A stretch of 62,386 nucleotides of DNA from an uncultured Alphaproteobacteria bacterium. Its GTDB lineage: Bacteria; Pseudomonadota; Alphaproteobacteria; HIMB59. The notes below the pieces were generated by a model. That model was given only the letters and a program-made list of their open reading frames with translations. It ran no database searches and was not told the origin of the DNA. The position numbers and the translations under genes were made by a program. Below are positions 1 through 9,332 of this stretch, in pieces. Every line of letters starts with the position of its first letter. The stretch's first letter is position 1. The stretch spans positions 1 to 62,386 of the forward strand of contig CACIPV010000006.1 of NCBI GenBank assembly GCA_902588615.1. The letters are read 5' to 3'.

Positions 1-310
1 ATTTTAAGGTTTTTTCAATCGTTGATAATTTAATACCAGCCATACAAGAAATTACCAAGGTTTCTTTTGAAAGATATTTCTGGAATTGATTTCCAGAAGT
101 TAGGAATGTTTTTGGTCGAATAAGAAAAAATATATAATTATAGTCGTTATTGAAATTTAATATTTTTTTTTTTAAATTAATATTTTTTATTACACCTTTC
201 GAATTTAATGCATGAATGTTCACAGAGTTTAGTAGTTTTTTTGATAATAAGGATTTAGCTAGGTGTCCAAAACCTATAAAAAGTACTTTTGGCTTAAGCG
301 TGGCCGACAA
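1..310 (-). CDS. proC: Pyrroline-5-carboxylate reductase, partial (C-terminus beyond window edge)
   Basis: ProC makes proline from pyrroline-5-carboxylate with NAD(P)H in the cytosol. About 103 N-terminal residues are visible. A Rossmann-type start VLFIGFGHLAKSLL lies near residues 9-22, with G-x-G-H-L-A where most relatives have G-x-G-N-M-A/G. The downstream segment VISCMAGIKLSTIE is the conserved VIS-x-x-AG-x-x-x-x-x-IE of the family. No ATG precedes the Rossmann motif after the in-frame TAA, so I chose TTG at 308-310, which places the start inside the last codons of the ybjN-type gene (17-nt overlap). The ybjN-proC pairing is common in alphaproteobacteria. The family call is firm; the start is inferred. 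Confidence 0.85.
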   Translation of the reverse strand, partial: MSATLKPKVLFIGFGHLAKSLLSKKLLNSVNIHALNSKGVIKNINLKKKILNFNNDYNYIFFLIRPKTFLTSGNQFQKYLSKETLVISCMAGIKLSTIEKTLK

Positions 311-749
311 TTTTTTGATTAATTAAAATTTGAGTAGTCTCGACAACTTTATCGCCTTTTAGTAACACGGAAACAAGGTGATTAAATTCAGATAATATAT
401 GTTCTAAATAACTTCTAATATCTCCTGTAGTTACTTTTCCTGAAATTGGGAGACTATGTCTATAAATAATTTTATTATTGTTATTTTGTTTAAGTGTACC
501 AATAACAAGACTATTGTTAATTTTATTCATATGATTGGTAAGAAAGCTATATTCATAATTATCAATGCTAAATGATGATATAAGCACTTTTAAATCATCA
601 ATCCATTGAAAATCCATTATTACTTTTTGTTCATGGATCTCCGTTAAAAGAGAAATATCGTTGTTTTCGTTGTTTTTAGATATCTTTTTAACATTGAAAA
701 TGTCTTCGAGAATAGAAATAGGGCTAGAATCAATGTTTTTTTGTGTCAT
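294..749 (-). CDS. YbjN domain-containing protein
   Basis: Cytosolic protein of 151 residues with no signal peptide or membrane segment. It resembles the alphaproteobacterial YbjN family: an N-terminal D/E-rich strand region, a central MDFQWIDDLKVLI segment and a C-terminal GDIRSYLEHILSEFNHLV helix. The fold is related to type III secretion chaperones; the function is not established. The open frame reaches a TTG at 755, but ATG at 747-749 is the likelier start. It lies just upstream of proC on the same strand and downstream of the ubiK-like gene, an arrangement seen in many alphaproteobacteria, and that context supports the family call. Confidence 0.7.
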   Translation of the reverse strand: MTQKNIDSSPISILEDIFNVKKISKNNENNDISLLTEIHEQKVIMDFQWIDDLKVLISSFSIDNYEYSFLTNHMNKINNSLVIGTLKQNNNNKIIYRHSLPISGKVTTGDIRSYLEHILSEFNHLVSVLLKGDKVVETTQILINQKIVGHA

Positions 750-822
750 ACACAATATGTATCACATTACTTATCTTAGTAAATACTATATGTTGTATTT
801 AATTGCTCAATATTGTTTAAAT

Positions 823-957
823 TTAATCTTTTCTGTTGATTAAATATTTCTTTAATTTTTTAAAATCTGATTTGAAATCCTTAAAAATTTGGGCAACTTC
901 AACTGAATTATAAAGTATTTTTGATAACTTTAGATAAAGTTTATCCTTGTGTGACAC
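823..957 (-). CDS. Short UbiK/BMFP-family accessory protein
   Basis: A 44-residue protein too small for routine gene calls. Its segment LSKILYNSVEVAQIFKDFKS aligns by eye with the UbiK/BMFP pattern in which a D/K-L-A-K-x-x-x-x-A-x-x-x-A-Q-G-x-R motif opens an amphipathic helix. UbiK assists the aerobic ubiquinone (Ubi) complex in E. coli, where it is about 96 residues, so this copy would lack the C-terminal coiled coil. I chose GTG at 955-957, because the longer open frame back to 1056 runs antisense through lgt. Position between ybjN and divergent lgt is the usual one for this family. Family assignment is moderate; function is inferred. Confidence 0.5.
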   Translation of the reverse strand: MSHKDKLYLKLSKILYNSVEVAQIFKDFKSDFKKLKKYLINRKD

Positions 958-982
958 GTAAGTTGTATTATTAGTTTTTAGA

Positions 983-1759
983 GTGTTTGAATATCCTAGT
1001 TTTTTATCGCCAGTAGCTTTTGAGCTGTTCGGTTTAACCATAAGGTGGTACAGCATATCTTATATTCTTGGATTTATTTACTTTTATTTTTTTGCATATA
1101 ATAATTTAAAGCATTTTGGTTTGGATAAAAAAAAACTAGAAGACTTATTTTTTTATTTATTTATTTCAGTCATAGTTGGTGGAAGATTAGGCTATGCAAT
1201 TTTTTATAATTTGAATTTTTATATTCAAAACCCTTTTGAAATATTAAAAGTTTGGCAGGGGGGTATGTCATTCCATGGAGCTTTAATTGGTATTATCTTA
1301 ACAACTATTATATTTTCAATAAAAAAAAATATTTCTATTTTTAAACTTTCTGATCTTTTAAGTATAACTGCTCCATTTGGAATTTTTTTAGGAAGAATTT
1401 CTAATTTTCTTAATAAAGAATTAATAGGAAAGCCAACAGAATTTTTTTTAAGCGTTCGTTACCCAAATGAGGATTTTTTTAGACATGTATCCCAAATATA
1501 TGAAGCCGTATTTGAAGGATTAATACCAGCTATTTTACTACTATTATTCTATTATAAATTTAGAGTAAAAAATGGGTTTATAACATCTTTCTTTTTAATT
1601 AATTATGGATTATCTAGAATTATAATTGAAAATTTTAGAGTGCCTGACATTCAAGTAGGCTTAAAGTTTAATTTATTATCTCAGGGTCAACTATTATCAA
1701 TACCAATTGTCATACTTGGTTTTTATTTTCTATATTTATGTCAATACAAGCAAAGATAG
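983..1759 (+). CDS. lgt: Phosphatidylglycerol-prolipoprotein diacylglyceryl transferase
   Basis: Inner-membrane enzyme that attaches diacylglycerol from phosphatidylglycerol to the lipobox cysteine of prolipoproteins. It has 258 residues with about seven membrane segments. Conserved signatures are GGMSFHGALIG (His98, matching the essential E. coli His103), GRISNFLNKELIG (Arg138, Asn141) and SQIYEAVFEGL. The start is GTG at 983; the N-terminal LSPVAFELFGLTIRWYSISY matches the family start. It is divergent from the ubiK-like gene with 25 bp between starts, and its 3' end overlaps midA by 22 nt, indicating cotranslation. LspA, the next enzyme in lipoprotein maturation, is encoded at 51-52 kb. 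Confidence 0.96.
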   Translation: MFEYPSFLSPVAFELFGLTIRWYSISYILGFIYFYFFAYNNLKHFGLDKKKLEDLFFYLFISVIVGGRLGYAIFYNLNFYIQNPFEILKVWQGGMSFHGALIGIILTTIIFSIKKNISIFKLSDLLSITAPFGIFLGRISNFLNKELIGKPTEFFLSVRYPNEDFFRHVSQIYEAVFEGLIPAILLLLFYYKFRVKNGFITSFFLINYGLSRIIIENFRVPDIQVGLKFNLLSQGQLLSIPIVILGFYFLYLCQYKQR

Positions 1760-2769
1760 ATACCCTCATCAAATCAGTTGGTTCAATCAACATTCAAGAT
1801 TTTGTAGAAATCTCTAATTTTGACAAAAACTCAGGCTTCTATAATAAACCAAATATTGAAAAAATTGGCAAAGATGGTCAGTTCATAACATCTCCTGAAA
1901 TATCCTCTTTATTTAGCATAGCCCTTTCTAATCAGTTTTTAAAAGAATTTCCAAAGGCAAAAAATGTAAATTTATTGGAGTTAGGACCTGGTAATGGGAT
2001 ACTCACATTAGATATTTATCATTATCTTAAATCAAAGAATATCAATGTTAATAACGTTACTTTATTAGAAAGAAGTGATTATTTTAAACAAAAAATTTTT
2101 GAAAGATCTGATGTAAAAGTTAATTTTATAGAAAACATATATGATTATGAAATAGATAACGAAGATATTGTTTTTATTTACTCTAACGAATTCTTTGACA
2201 CCTTTGGTTCTAAGCAATTTATATTTAATAACGGTGATTTTAATGAAATAAAAATAACAAAAAAAAATAATAAATATTTTTTAATTCAAGATAGTGTGGC
2301 GATATCTAGAGAATTAATAGATCGCTATTCAAAATACAAATTTAAAAATAATGATATACTTGAGCATTCAAATTTAATTCTGAATATATTAAGTGATATT
2401 CAAAACTTAAATTGCAAAAATTATTTTTTTACTACAACTGATTATGGCTACACGAAATTGCCATTAAAAAGCACTTTAAGATTATTATCGAGCCATAAAA
2501 AATTGGACTTATTTGAAAAATTTGAAAACGTAGATTATTCTTTCGGGGTTAATTTCGAGTTATTAAAGGATTTTTTTATTAGTAGAAAACCACAAATCAT
2601 AAACCAAAAAGATTTAATTTGTAATAATCTCCCAAACGAATACCTAAAATCAAGTAATAAGAATATTGGAGAAATTATTGAGTTAATTAGTGGAGAAAAA
2701 TTTAATGACATGGGTCAAGTATTTTTGAATCTCTCTTTTAAAAATGATGAAACAATCAGTAAAATTTAA
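1738..2769 (+). CDS. MidA/NDUFAF7-family SAM-dependent methyltransferase
   Basis: Class I methyltransferase of 343 residues. The SAM-binding glycine motif is LLELGPGNGILT (79-90). Two MidA hallmarks are present: GQFITSPEIS (47-56) and SNEFFDTF (149-156). The mitochondrial relative NDUFAF7 methylates an arginine of the NDUFS2 subunit during complex I assembly; a similar role here is inference, as no nuo genes lie in the window. It overlaps lgt by 22 nt and pgeF by 26 nt, so the three genes form a tight operon, as in many alphaproteobacteria. Confidence 0.87.
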   Translation: MSIQAKIDTLIKSVGSINIQDFVEISNFDKNSGFYNKPNIEKIGKDGQFITSPEISSLFSIALSNQFLKEFPKAKNVNLLELGPGNGILTLDIYHYLKSKNINVNNVTLLERSDYFKQKIFERSDVKVNFIENIYDYEIDNEDIVFIYSNEFFDTFGSKQFIFNNGDFNEIKITKKNNKYFLIQDSVAISRELIDRYSKYKFKNNDILEHSNLILNILSDIQNLNCKNYFFTTTDYGYTKLPLKSTLRLLSSHKKLDLFEKFENVDYSFGVNFELLKDFFISRKPQIINQKDLICNNLPNEYLKSSNKNIGEIIELISGEKFNDMGQVFLNLSFKNDETISKI

Positions 2770-3460
2770 GTTTTTTAATAATAAAAACGGAAAATCAAAG
2801 GGAATTTATAATTCTCTTAATTGCGGATTAAAGTCAAGAGATAATAAAAATAATGTAAAAAAGAATATTGAAATTGCTAAAAATCTCATATCTAAAGAAA
2901 ATAAAGTATTAATTATTCCTAACCAATCACATTCAAGCAAATGTCTTATAGTTAGAAAAAATAAATCTGTTTACAATTGTGATGGTGTTGTAACACGAGA
3001 TAATAAATTTATTCTTGGTATTACGACAGCTGATTGTTTGCCAATAATATTTATTGATTACCAAAATAAAATCATAGGAATTTGCCATGCAGGATGGAGG
3101 GGTTTAAAAAGAAATATTATCGAAAATACCATAAAGAAAATGCTTCAAATTGGCTCCAAAAAATCAAATATAAGGGTCTTTATTGGGCCTTGTATTAGAA
3201 AGAACTCTTACGAGGTATCTCGAGAATTCATAAATGTTATGAAATTTAAAGTTAAAGGTATATGGACTAAAAAAGATGATAAATATTATTTTGACCTTCC
3301 TAAACTTGCTAAACGTAAATTAAACGGTTTAGGAATTTCTGAAATTGTAGACTCAAAAATAGATACTTTTAAAAATATAAAATATTTTAGTTATCGAAGA
3401 AGTATTCATCTCAAATATAGAGATTATGGGAGAAATTTAAGCTTGGTATCTATAATTTAA
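2744..3460 (+). CDS. pgeF: PgeF/YfiH/LACC1-family purine nucleoside phosphorylase-like protein
   Basis: Cytosolic zinc enzyme of 238 residues. The triad is visible as His63 in NQSHSSK, Cys98 in GITTADCLPI and His115 in CHAGWRG. Family members act on purine nucleosides (phosphorylase/deaminase activity), and E. coli YfiH was also proposed to hydrolyse peptidoglycan intermediates carrying the wrong amino acid, so the cellular role is not settled. The ATG-ATG start lies inside the 3' end of midA. Third gene of the lgt-midA-pgeF operon; prs follows after 42 bp. Confidence 0.88.
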   Translation: MMKQSVKFKFFNNKNGKSKGIYNSLNCGLKSRDNKNNVKKNIEIAKNLISKENKVLIIPNQSHSSKCLIVRKNKSVYNCDGVVTRDNKFILGITTADCLPIIFIDYQNKIIGICHAGWRGLKRNIIENTIKKMLQIGSKKSNIRVFIGPCIRKNSYEVSREFINVMKFKVKGIWTKKDDKYYFDLPKLAKRKLNGLGISEIVDSKIDTFKNIKYFSYRRSIHLKYRDYGRNLSLVSII

Positions 3461-3502
3461 CTTTGTATGGATATACATTTTACTATATAACCAAGCTAAC
3501 TA

Positions 3503-4429
3503 ATGAAAATTATTTCTGGAAATAGTAACATTGAGTTATCTAAAGAGATTTCAGAATATCTAAAAATTCAATTATCTGAAACAACTATGACAAGGTTTTC
3601 TGATAAAGAAATATTTGTTGAAATTGGTGAAAATGTTCGAGGAGAAGATGTTTTTTTAATTCAAACAACTTCTTTCCCTGCTAATGACAATTTAATGGAA
3701 TTATTAGTAGCAATTGATGCTCTTAAACGTGGATCTGCAAAAAGAATCACTGCTGTTTTGCCATATTTTGGTTATGCAAGACAGGATAGAAAAACAGGAC
3801 CAAGGACTCCTATATCTGCAAAATTAGTAGCCAATCTAATTACCACAGCTGGTGCAAATAGGGTTTTAACAATGGATCTACACGCAGGTCAAATTCAAGG
3901 TTTTTTTGATATCCCCTTAGACAACCTTTATGCAACTAACTTGTTCATGAATGACATTAAATCAAATAAAAGAGATGAAAATCTTGTATTTGTCTCTCCA
4001 GACGTCGGAGGTGTTTTAAGAGCTAGAGCATTTGCAAAAAAACTCGACGCTGATTTGGCTATAATTGATAAACGAAGAGACGCCCCAGGTGTGTCTAATG
4101 CTATGAATGTCATAGGCTCGGTTGATGGAAAAAAATGTATAATTGTTGATGATTTGGTTGACTCAGGAGGAACAATTTGTAATGCGGCTAAAGCTCTTAA
4201 AGAGAACGGAGCGACAGAGGTTTATGGATACTGTTCTCATGGTGTTTACTCTGGAAAGGCTTTAGATAACATAAATAATTCAGTTTTAGAGGAAATGGTT
4301 TGTACCAATACAATCAAACCCACTTTTGAAGTACCCCCATCAATGAGGTATTTATCTGTAGCTCCACTTTTTGGTGAGGCTATAAAGCGTATTAATAACG
4401 AAAGTTCTATATCTTCTCTGTTTGATTAA
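3503..4429 (+). CDS. prs: Ribose-phosphate pyrophosphokinase (PRPP synthetase)
   Basis: Makes PRPP from ribose-5-phosphate and ATP for nucleotide, histidine and tryptophan synthesis. At 308 residues it is a normal-length class I enzyme. Signatures are YARQDRK (91-97, ATP loop), [11 protein letters not shown] (125-135, metal-binding region) and the PRPP loop [11 protein letters not shown] (215-225). It has its own 42-bp upstream gap after pgeF and is followed 29 bp later by rplY, the common prs-rplY-pth-ychF order. Confidence 0.97.
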   Translation: MKIISGNSNIELSKEISEYLKIQLSETTMTRFSDKEIFVEIGENVRGEDVFLIQTTSFPANDNLMELLVAIDALKRGSAKRITAVLPYFGYARQDRKTGPRTPISAKLVANLITTAGANRVLTMDLHAGQIQGFFDIPLDNLYATNLFMNDIKSNKRDENLVFVSPDVGGVLRARAFAKKLDADLAIIDKRRDAPGVSNAMNVIGSVDGKKCIIVDDLVDSGGTICNAAKALKENGATEVYGYCSHGVYSGKALDNINNSVLEEMVCTNTIKPTFEVPPSMRYLSVAPLFGEAIKRINNESSISSLFD

Positions 4430-4458
4430 TCTAGGATTTTGTTGTATAAACTCAGCCT

Positions 4459-5109
4459 ATGAAAATCAGTGGAAATATCCCAGCTAAAGAGCGAAAAAAA
4501 GGAAATACTAACCCATATTTTAAAGAGGGTTTGGTACCGTCTATTATTTATGGTGGAAACACTGACCCTGTAATGGTTGCAGTTGACACTATTCAGCTTA
4601 AAAAAAGATTTGATGAGGGTGGCTTCTACTCAAAAATATTTGAAGTCGAATTTGGTGATAAAAAAGAAGCAGTTATTGTCAAAAGTATTCAAAGACATAA
4701 AGTTAAACACAACCCCATACATGTAGACTTTCAAAGGGTGGATGAAAAAACAAGAATCGTAATATCAGTCCCTGTTGAATTTACCAACCAAGAGTTATCT
4801 CCTGGATTAAAACAAGGTGGTATCTTAAACGTTGTTCGAAGAGAAATCGAGTTGTCTTGCCTTGCTAATAATATACCAGAAAAATTTGTTATCTCTCTTG
4901 AGGGCAAAGAAATTGGTGATGATATCAGATTAAGTTCTGTGACTTTGGGTGAGGGAATGAAACCCACTATTCAAGGTAGAGATTTTATGTTAGCTACAGT
5001 TCAGGCTCCAAAGGTTGAAAAAGAACCAGAACCAGAAGAAACCGAAGAGACAACTGAATCAGCAGAAAAAACTGAAGATAAGAAAGAAGAAGAAAAAGCA
5101 GCCGAATAA
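4459..5109 (+). CDS. rplY: 50S ribosomal protein bL25 (CTC/TL5 form)
   Basis: Binds 5S rRNA in the large ribosomal subunit. The 216-residue protein has the N-terminal 5S-binding domain (about 1-90, with the conserved R/N-x-x-PAxxYG-like segment VPSIIYGGN), the C-terminal beta domain of the long CTC form (about 95-185, QELSPGLKQGGILNVVRREIE), and a highly acidic E/T/K-rich tail from about 187. Acidic low-complexity tails are usual in alphaproteobacterial bL25. pth follows after 14 bp. Confidence 0.95.
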   Translation: MKISGNIPAKERKKGNTNPYFKEGLVPSIIYGGNTDPVMVAVDTIQLKKRFDEGGFYSKIFEVEFGDKKEAVIVKSIQRHKVKHNPIHVDFQRVDEKTRIVISVPVEFTNQELSPGLKQGGILNVVRREIELSCLANNIPEKFVISLEGKEIGDDIRLSSVTLGEGMKPTIQGRDFMLATVQAPKVEKEPEPEETEETTESAEKTEDKKEEEKAAE

Positions 5110-5123
5110 TATAGTCTATCTAT

Positions 5124-5672
5124 ATGCTTACTTTATATTGCTTAGGCAATCCAACAATTAAACATAAAAATAATAGGCATAACGCTGGACTATTACTTGG
5201 AGAATTTCTAGTAGATAAATTAGAACTCAAACTAAAAAAGTTCAAGAACTTTAAACTTTCTAATTCTTTTCTTCTTGATGGACAAAAATGTCAAATCGCT
5301 TTATCTGAAAGTTATATGAATGAATCCGGAGACGGTATTCTGAGTCTCAAAACAAATAAACTCAATAAATCAGATGAGATATTTGTTTTATATGACGAAT
5401 TAGATTTGGATTTAGGGGAGATAAAAATTAAATTTGCGGGAGGAAACGCTGGTCATAATGGGTTAAGGAGTATCAGTAGTAAAATTGGAGATAGCTATTG
5501 GAAACTTAGGATTGGAATTGGACATCCTGGTAATAAAGATAAGGTGACTAGACATGTGCTGGGTAACTTTAATACAGAAGAAAAGAAGCGGCTCATCTTA
5601 TTATTTGAAGTTATATTCTTAAACCTATCGCAGATATTTGTATCGAAACATTTATCCAATTTAGGCATTTAA
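5124..5672 (+). CDS. pth: Peptidyl-tRNA hydrolase
   Basis: Releases tRNA from peptidyl-tRNA that drops off the ribosome. Residues matching the E. coli active site are Asn9, His19 (in NRHNAG), Asp91 (YDELDLDLG) and Asn112 (GGNAGHNGLRS). Length 182 residues, slightly shorter than the usual 185-200, with a trimmed C-terminal lid. Its TAA is immediately followed by the ychF ATG with no spacer, suggesting translational coupling. Confidence 0.95.
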   Translation: MLTLYCLGNPTIKHKNNRHNAGLLLGEFLVDKLELKLKKFKNFKLSNSFLLDGQKCQIALSESYMNESGDGILSLKTNKLNKSDEIFVLYDELDLDLGEIKIKFAGGNAGHNGLRSISSKIGDSYWKLRIGIGHPGNKDKVTRHVLGNFNTEEKKRLILLFEVIFLNLSQIFVSKHLSNLGI

Positions 5673-6758
5673 ATGAAGTGCGGAATTATAGGTCTACCAA
5701 ATGTTGGCAAATCAACATTATTTAATGCTTTATGCGAAAATGAGCAAGCTCTAGCAGCCAATTATCCTTTTGCAACAATTGACCCAAATAGCTCTTTAGT
5801 GCGAGTACCGGATGATAGAATTCAAAAAATTGCTGCAATATGCAACCCACAAAAAATAATTCCTGCAGCTTTTGAAATAGTTGATATTGCAGGTCTAGTA
5901 AAAGGAGCCTCCAAAGGAGAGGGTCTTGGGAATGCTTTTTTATCTCATATTCGCTCAGTTAATGCGTTATTTCATATTGTAAGATGTTTTGAAGATGATG
6001 ATATACAACACGTTGAAAATAGAATTAATCCTCTCGAAGATATAAAAATAATTAATGCTGAATTAGCTTTATCTGATCTAGAAATCTTAGAAAAAAATTA
6101 TCAGAAACTAAAAAAAACTCAAAAAACAGATGATGATAAAAAAAAGATATTGATAATTGAAAAAGCTATAGATCTTATTTCTAAAGAAAAAGGATTTTTG
6201 AACAACTTAAATAAAGATGAGATTAAATATTTGCATATCTTTCAACTTATATCTATTAAACCTGTTGTATATGTTTGCAATGTTGATGAAAATTCATCTG
6301 TAAACGGAAATGCATACACTAAGTCTATTGAGGAATATTCTAAATTGAATAACTCAGAGACATTGATTGTAAGTGCTAAAATTGAGTCTGAAATTTCACA
6401 AATAAACGATCATGAAGAAAAAAAAATGTTTCTTGACAGTATAGGTCTTAAAGAAACTGGTCTTAAAAGAGTTATTAAAAAAGGTTATGAACTTTTAAAT
6501 TATATAAATTTTTTTACTGCTGGTGAAAAAGAGCTAAGAGCATGGACGATTATTAGAGGTACGTTAGCACCAAATGCTGCTGGAGAAATTCATAGTGATA
6601 TGGAGAAAGGTTTTATAAGAGCTGAAACGATTTCTTATGATGATTACATCCAGTATAAAGGAGAGAGTGGCGCGAAAGAAAAAGGAAAGTTAAGATTAGA
6701 GGGAAAAGAATACATAATTAAAGATGGCGATATTGTCCACTTTTTATTTAATGTTTAA
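5673..6758 (+). CDS. ychF: Redox-regulated ATPase YchF (Obg-related)
   Basis: Translation-associated P-loop ATPase of the Obg family, 361 residues. G1 loop [11 protein letters not shown] (7-17), G3 region [17 protein letters not shown], and the G4 position reads NVDE rather than NKxD, as expected for ATP-preferring YchF. The C-terminal TGS domain is marked by [14 protein letters not shown] and [17 protein letters not shown]. Last gene of the prs-rplY-pth-ychF run; its 3' end overlaps convergent petC by 11 bp. Confidence 0.96.
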   Translation: MKCGIIGLPNVGKSTLFNALCENEQALAANYPFATIDPNSSLVRVPDDRIQKIAAICNPQKIIPAAFEIVDIAGLVKGASKGEGLGNAFLSHIRSVNALFHIVRCFEDDDIQHVENRINPLEDIKIINAELALSDLEILEKNYQKLKKTQKTDDDKKKILIIEKAIDLISKEKGFLNNLNKDEIKYLHIFQLISIKPVVYVCNVDENSSVNGNAYTKSIEEYSKLNNSETLIVSAKIESEISQINDHEEKKMFLDSIGLKETGLKRVIKKGYELLNYINFFTAGEKELRAWTIIRGTLAPNAAGEIHSDMEKGFIRAETISYDDYIQYKGESGAKEKGKLRLEGKEYIIKDGDIVHFLFNV

Positions 6759-7500
6759 TATCTCTCCAAATTTGTTGTTTAGAAATATAGGCTAACACGA
6801 ACAATACCAATAAAAATAGTATTACTTTTAAACCCATTCTCTTACGATCCTCTAAACTTGGCTCGGCTGCCCAAGCTAAAAAAGTTGTAACATCTGTTGT
6901 CATTTGATCCATTGTACTTTCAGTTCCATCATCATAATCAACAAGACCGTCAGACAAAGGAGATGTCATAGCAATTAGATTACCTGCCATAAATTTATTG
7001 TAGTGTTGACCTTTTGGAACTTTAATATCCTCAGGTGGATCAACATAGCCAAGCAATAAAGCTTTAATGTAATCAGCACCTTTAGGTCTTGCTTTAACTA
7101 TTAAAGATAAATCAGGCGGGTAAGCACCGTTATTCGCCGCTCTAGCAGCCTTTTCATTTAAATATGGGTTAACAAACTGATCTGAAGGAATTCCGTCTCT
7201 TTCGAACATTTCTCCTTCGTCATTTGGTCCATCTAAAACTAAGTGTTCGGCTGCAATAGCTTTTATATGATCTTCACTAAAACCAAGGTCCGCTAAATTT
7301 CTATAAGACAGATAATTCATGGAGTGGCATCCCGCGCAAACTTCTCTATAAACTTTTAAACCTCTTTGAGCTGAGGCACGATCATATGTTCCGAAAAATC
7401 CTTTCCAAGACCAATCATATTTTGGAATATCAATTTTTGCTCCAGCGCCATACAAATTGAAACTAAAGAGTAGAAAAATGGCCAGTAGAGCTTTTCTCAT
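6748..7500 (-). CDS. petC: Cytochrome c1 of the bc1 complex
   Basis: Membrane-anchored c-type cytochrome passing electrons from the Rieske protein to a soluble cytochrome c. It has a cleavable signal peptide (about 1-20), heme motif CAGCH (55-59), the IAMTSPL methionine-ligand region, and a C-terminal anchor (LKVILFLLVLFVLAY) followed by a basic tail. Length of 250 residues is typical. Third gene of petABC on the minus strand, one base after petB. Its last codons overlap convergent ychF, leaving no room for a separate terminator. Confidence 0.96.
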   Translation of the reverse strand: MRKALLAIFLLFSFNLYGAGAKIDIPKYDWSWKGFFGTYDRASAQRGLKVYREVCAGCHSMNYLSYRNLADLGFSEDHIKAIAAEHLVLDGPNDEGEMFERDGIPSDQFVNPYLNEKAARAANNGAYPPDLSLIVKARPKGADYIKALLLGYVDPPEDIKVPKGQHYNKFMAGNLIAMTSPLSDGLVDYDDGTESTMDQMTTDVTTFLAWAAEPSLEDRKRMGLKVILFLLVLFVLAYISKQQIWRDIKH

Positions 7501-7501
7501 A

Positions 7502-8746
7502 TTAAGCTTTTTTACTTTGCAAATAATTTGTAATAGTTAGAGGTTGTCGTGGTGTTTCTAAAAATCCTACAAGTGGGGCTAAAACAAATATAAATAAAAA
7601 CCAATATGCAGTCCCAATCCTTGATATAAGTACATAAAGACCCTCAGCAGGTTTACCTCCAACATACATAAGAATCAAAAAGTTTACTGCAAACAAGAGA
7701 ACGCAGTATCTCCAGATAGGTCTAAATAAACATGATCTAACTTTAGATGTGTCAAGCCATGGTAATAAGCCTAATGCTAAAATGGAACTAAACATAGCTA
7801 TCACACCACCTAGTTTATCTGGGATAGCTCTAAGTATTGCATAGAAAGGTAGAAAGTACCACTCAGGCACAATATGTGCAGGAGTTACCATAGGGTTAGC
7901 TTTAATGTAATTATCGGAGTGACCTAAAATATTTGGATAATAAAAGAGAATAAATGCCAAAATTATAAAGAAAAATATTGTAGCATTTAGATCTTTAATA
8001 GTTACGTATGGATGAAAACTCACTGTTTCATCCCAGCTTTGAGGCTCTGTGCCAGTCGGATTATTTGAACCAGTCATGTGCAACGTAATTACGTGAAACA
8101 CAACTAAACCGACAATTGCGAAAGCTAATAGCCAATGAAGAACATAAAAACGATTAACAGCTGAGTCACCAACGGTGAAGTCACCAAGAAGTAATGTGAG
8201 TATAGCATCTCCTACAACAGGAATAGCTGAAAAAAGATTAGTTATAACTGTTGCCCCCCAATAAGACATCTGGCCCCATGGGAGTGTATATCCTAGAAAT
8301 GCAGTTGCCATCATGAGCATGAACATGGTCAAACCAAAAATGTAGACTAACTCTCTAGGTGCCTTGTATGATCCAAAATATAAAGCTCTAAATATGTGTA
8401 TAAAAGTTGCTATAAAGAAAAAGGAAACTAAGTTGGCATGTAAATATCTAATTAACCAACCAAAACTAACGTCTCTCATGATCCTTTCAACAGAGTCAAA
8501 GGCATCATCGGCTGAGGGCTTATAGTGAAACCCTAAAAAAATTCCAGTTAAAATTAGTCCTATAAGGCAAAACATAGCTATACCACCAAATGACCAAAAG
8601 TAATTTAGTGATTTGGGGACAGGAAACTTCAAATATTCTGCTTCCATCATTCTTATAAGAGGAAGTCTAGAGTCAATCCAACCTTTTATACCAGTATATG
8701 GTGAATTTAGTGTTTTTTTATAACCTTGTAATTCATTTGAACTCAT
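7502..8746 (-). CDS. petB: Cytochrome b of the bc1 complex
   Basis: Core integral subunit of ubiquinol-cytochrome c oxidoreductase. 414 residues, about eight membrane helices. Heme-ligating histidines appear in RYLHANLVSFFF and FVLHWLLAFAIV / FHVITLHMTG, and the Qo-site loop is PEWYFLPFYAILR. Sits between petA (4 bp) and petC (1 bp). With petA and petC it forms the minimal three-subunit bacterial complex. Confidence 0.97.
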   Translation of the reverse strand: MSSNELQGYKKTLNSPYTGIKGWIDSRLPLIRMMEAEYLKFPVPKSLNYFWSFGGIAMFCLIGLILTGIFLGFHYKPSADDAFDSVERIMRDVSFGWLIRYLHANLVSFFFIATFIHIFRALYFGSYKAPRELVYIFGLTMFMLMMATAFLGYTLPWGQMSYWGATVITNLFSAIPVVGDAILTLLLGDFTVGDSAVNRFYVLHWLLAFAIVGLVVFHVITLHMTGSNNPTGTEPQSWDETVSFHPYVTIKDLNATIFFFIILAFILFYYPNILGHSDNYIKANPMVTPAHIVPEWYFLPFYAILRAIPDKLGGVIAMFSSILALGLLPWLDTSKVRSCLFRPIWRYCVLLFAVNFLILMYVGGKPAEGLYVLISRIGTAYWFLFIFVLAPLVGFLETPRQPLTITNYLQSKKA

Positions 8747-8750
8747 TAAA

Positions 8751-9275
8751 TTATCCTATCTTTATTCTGTTATCAGTTAAAAAAACGTAAGGTGGAACAG
8801 GTAAGTTAGTCGGAGCTGGTCCTTTTCTTATTCTGCCAGAGGTATCATAATGAGAACCATGACAAGGGCAAAACCATCCGCCATAATCTCCTTTTGTATC
8901 CGAAGCTTTTTGTCCAAGAGGTACACAACCTAAATGAGTACAAACACCTAATACAACTAACCAATTATCTTTTTGAACTCTAGCAGAGTCCTCCTCTGCA
9001 TCTGGCAGATCTTCTAAAGAAATATTTCTAGCACTGTCAATTTCACTTTTTGTTCGATGCTTTATAAAAACAGGTTTACCTCTCCATATTACTGTCAAAC
9101 TCTGGCCCTCTTCCAAGGGAGATAAATCTATTTCAGTTGATGCCAAGGCTAGAGTATCTTTGCCTGGATTCATGCTTGATATAAAAGGAATAAGTAAGCT
9201 TGCAGCGCCAACCCCTCCTAGAGTCATTGCTGATAATTTAATAAAATCTCTTCTTGGTTTTTTACTATCTGACAT
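8751..9275 (-). CDS. petA: Rieske iron-sulfur protein of the bc1 complex
   Basis: Accepts electrons from ubiquinol via a 2Fe-2S cluster. 174 residues. A twin-arginine motif (KPRRDFIK, 7-14) precedes a single hydrophobic anchor, as expected for Tat-dependent export with a retained signal anchor. Cluster boxes are CTHLGC (112-117) and CPCHGSH (136-142). First gene of petABC; a 57-bp gap with a dyad separates it from divergent trmL. Confidence 0.97.
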   Translation of the reverse strand: MSDSKKPRRDFIKLSAMTLGGVGAASLLIPFISSMNPGKDTLALASTEIDLSPLEEGQSLTVIWRGKPVFIKHRTKSEIDSARNISLEDLPDAEEDSARVQKDNWLVVLGVCTHLGCVPLGQKASDTKGDYGGWFCPCHGSHYDTSGRIRKGPAPTNLPVPPYVFLTDNRIKIG

Positions 9276-9283
9276 TTGGGTTT

Positions 9284-9299
9284 AAATCTAAGTAGATTT
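9284..9299. promoter_or_regulatory. 16-bp dyad in the petA/trmL intergenic region
   Basis: AAATCTA-AG-TAGATTT, two perfect 7-bp arms with a 2-nt centre, begins 8 nt upstream of the petA start in the only gap serving petABC and trmL. A short perfect dyad in a divergent promoter suggests a repressor operator. It does not match FNR (TTGAT-N4-ATCAA) or the Irr/ICE pattern I know. No regulator is assigned, and AT-rich sequence produces such dyads by chance. Confidence 0.35.
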
Positions 9300-9332
9300 T
9301 ATTGGTAAGATGTAGCATAAGTAGTAGTCATC

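Noticed and set aside
781..800. AAATAC/GTATTT inverted repeat between ubiK and ybjN
   Set aside because: Six AT-rich base pairs with an 8-nt loop and no T run; too weak to call a terminator or operator.
958..1056. Long upstream start for the ubiK-like gene
   Set aside because: It runs antisense through the conserved N-terminus of lgt; GTG 957 restores a normal divergent gap.
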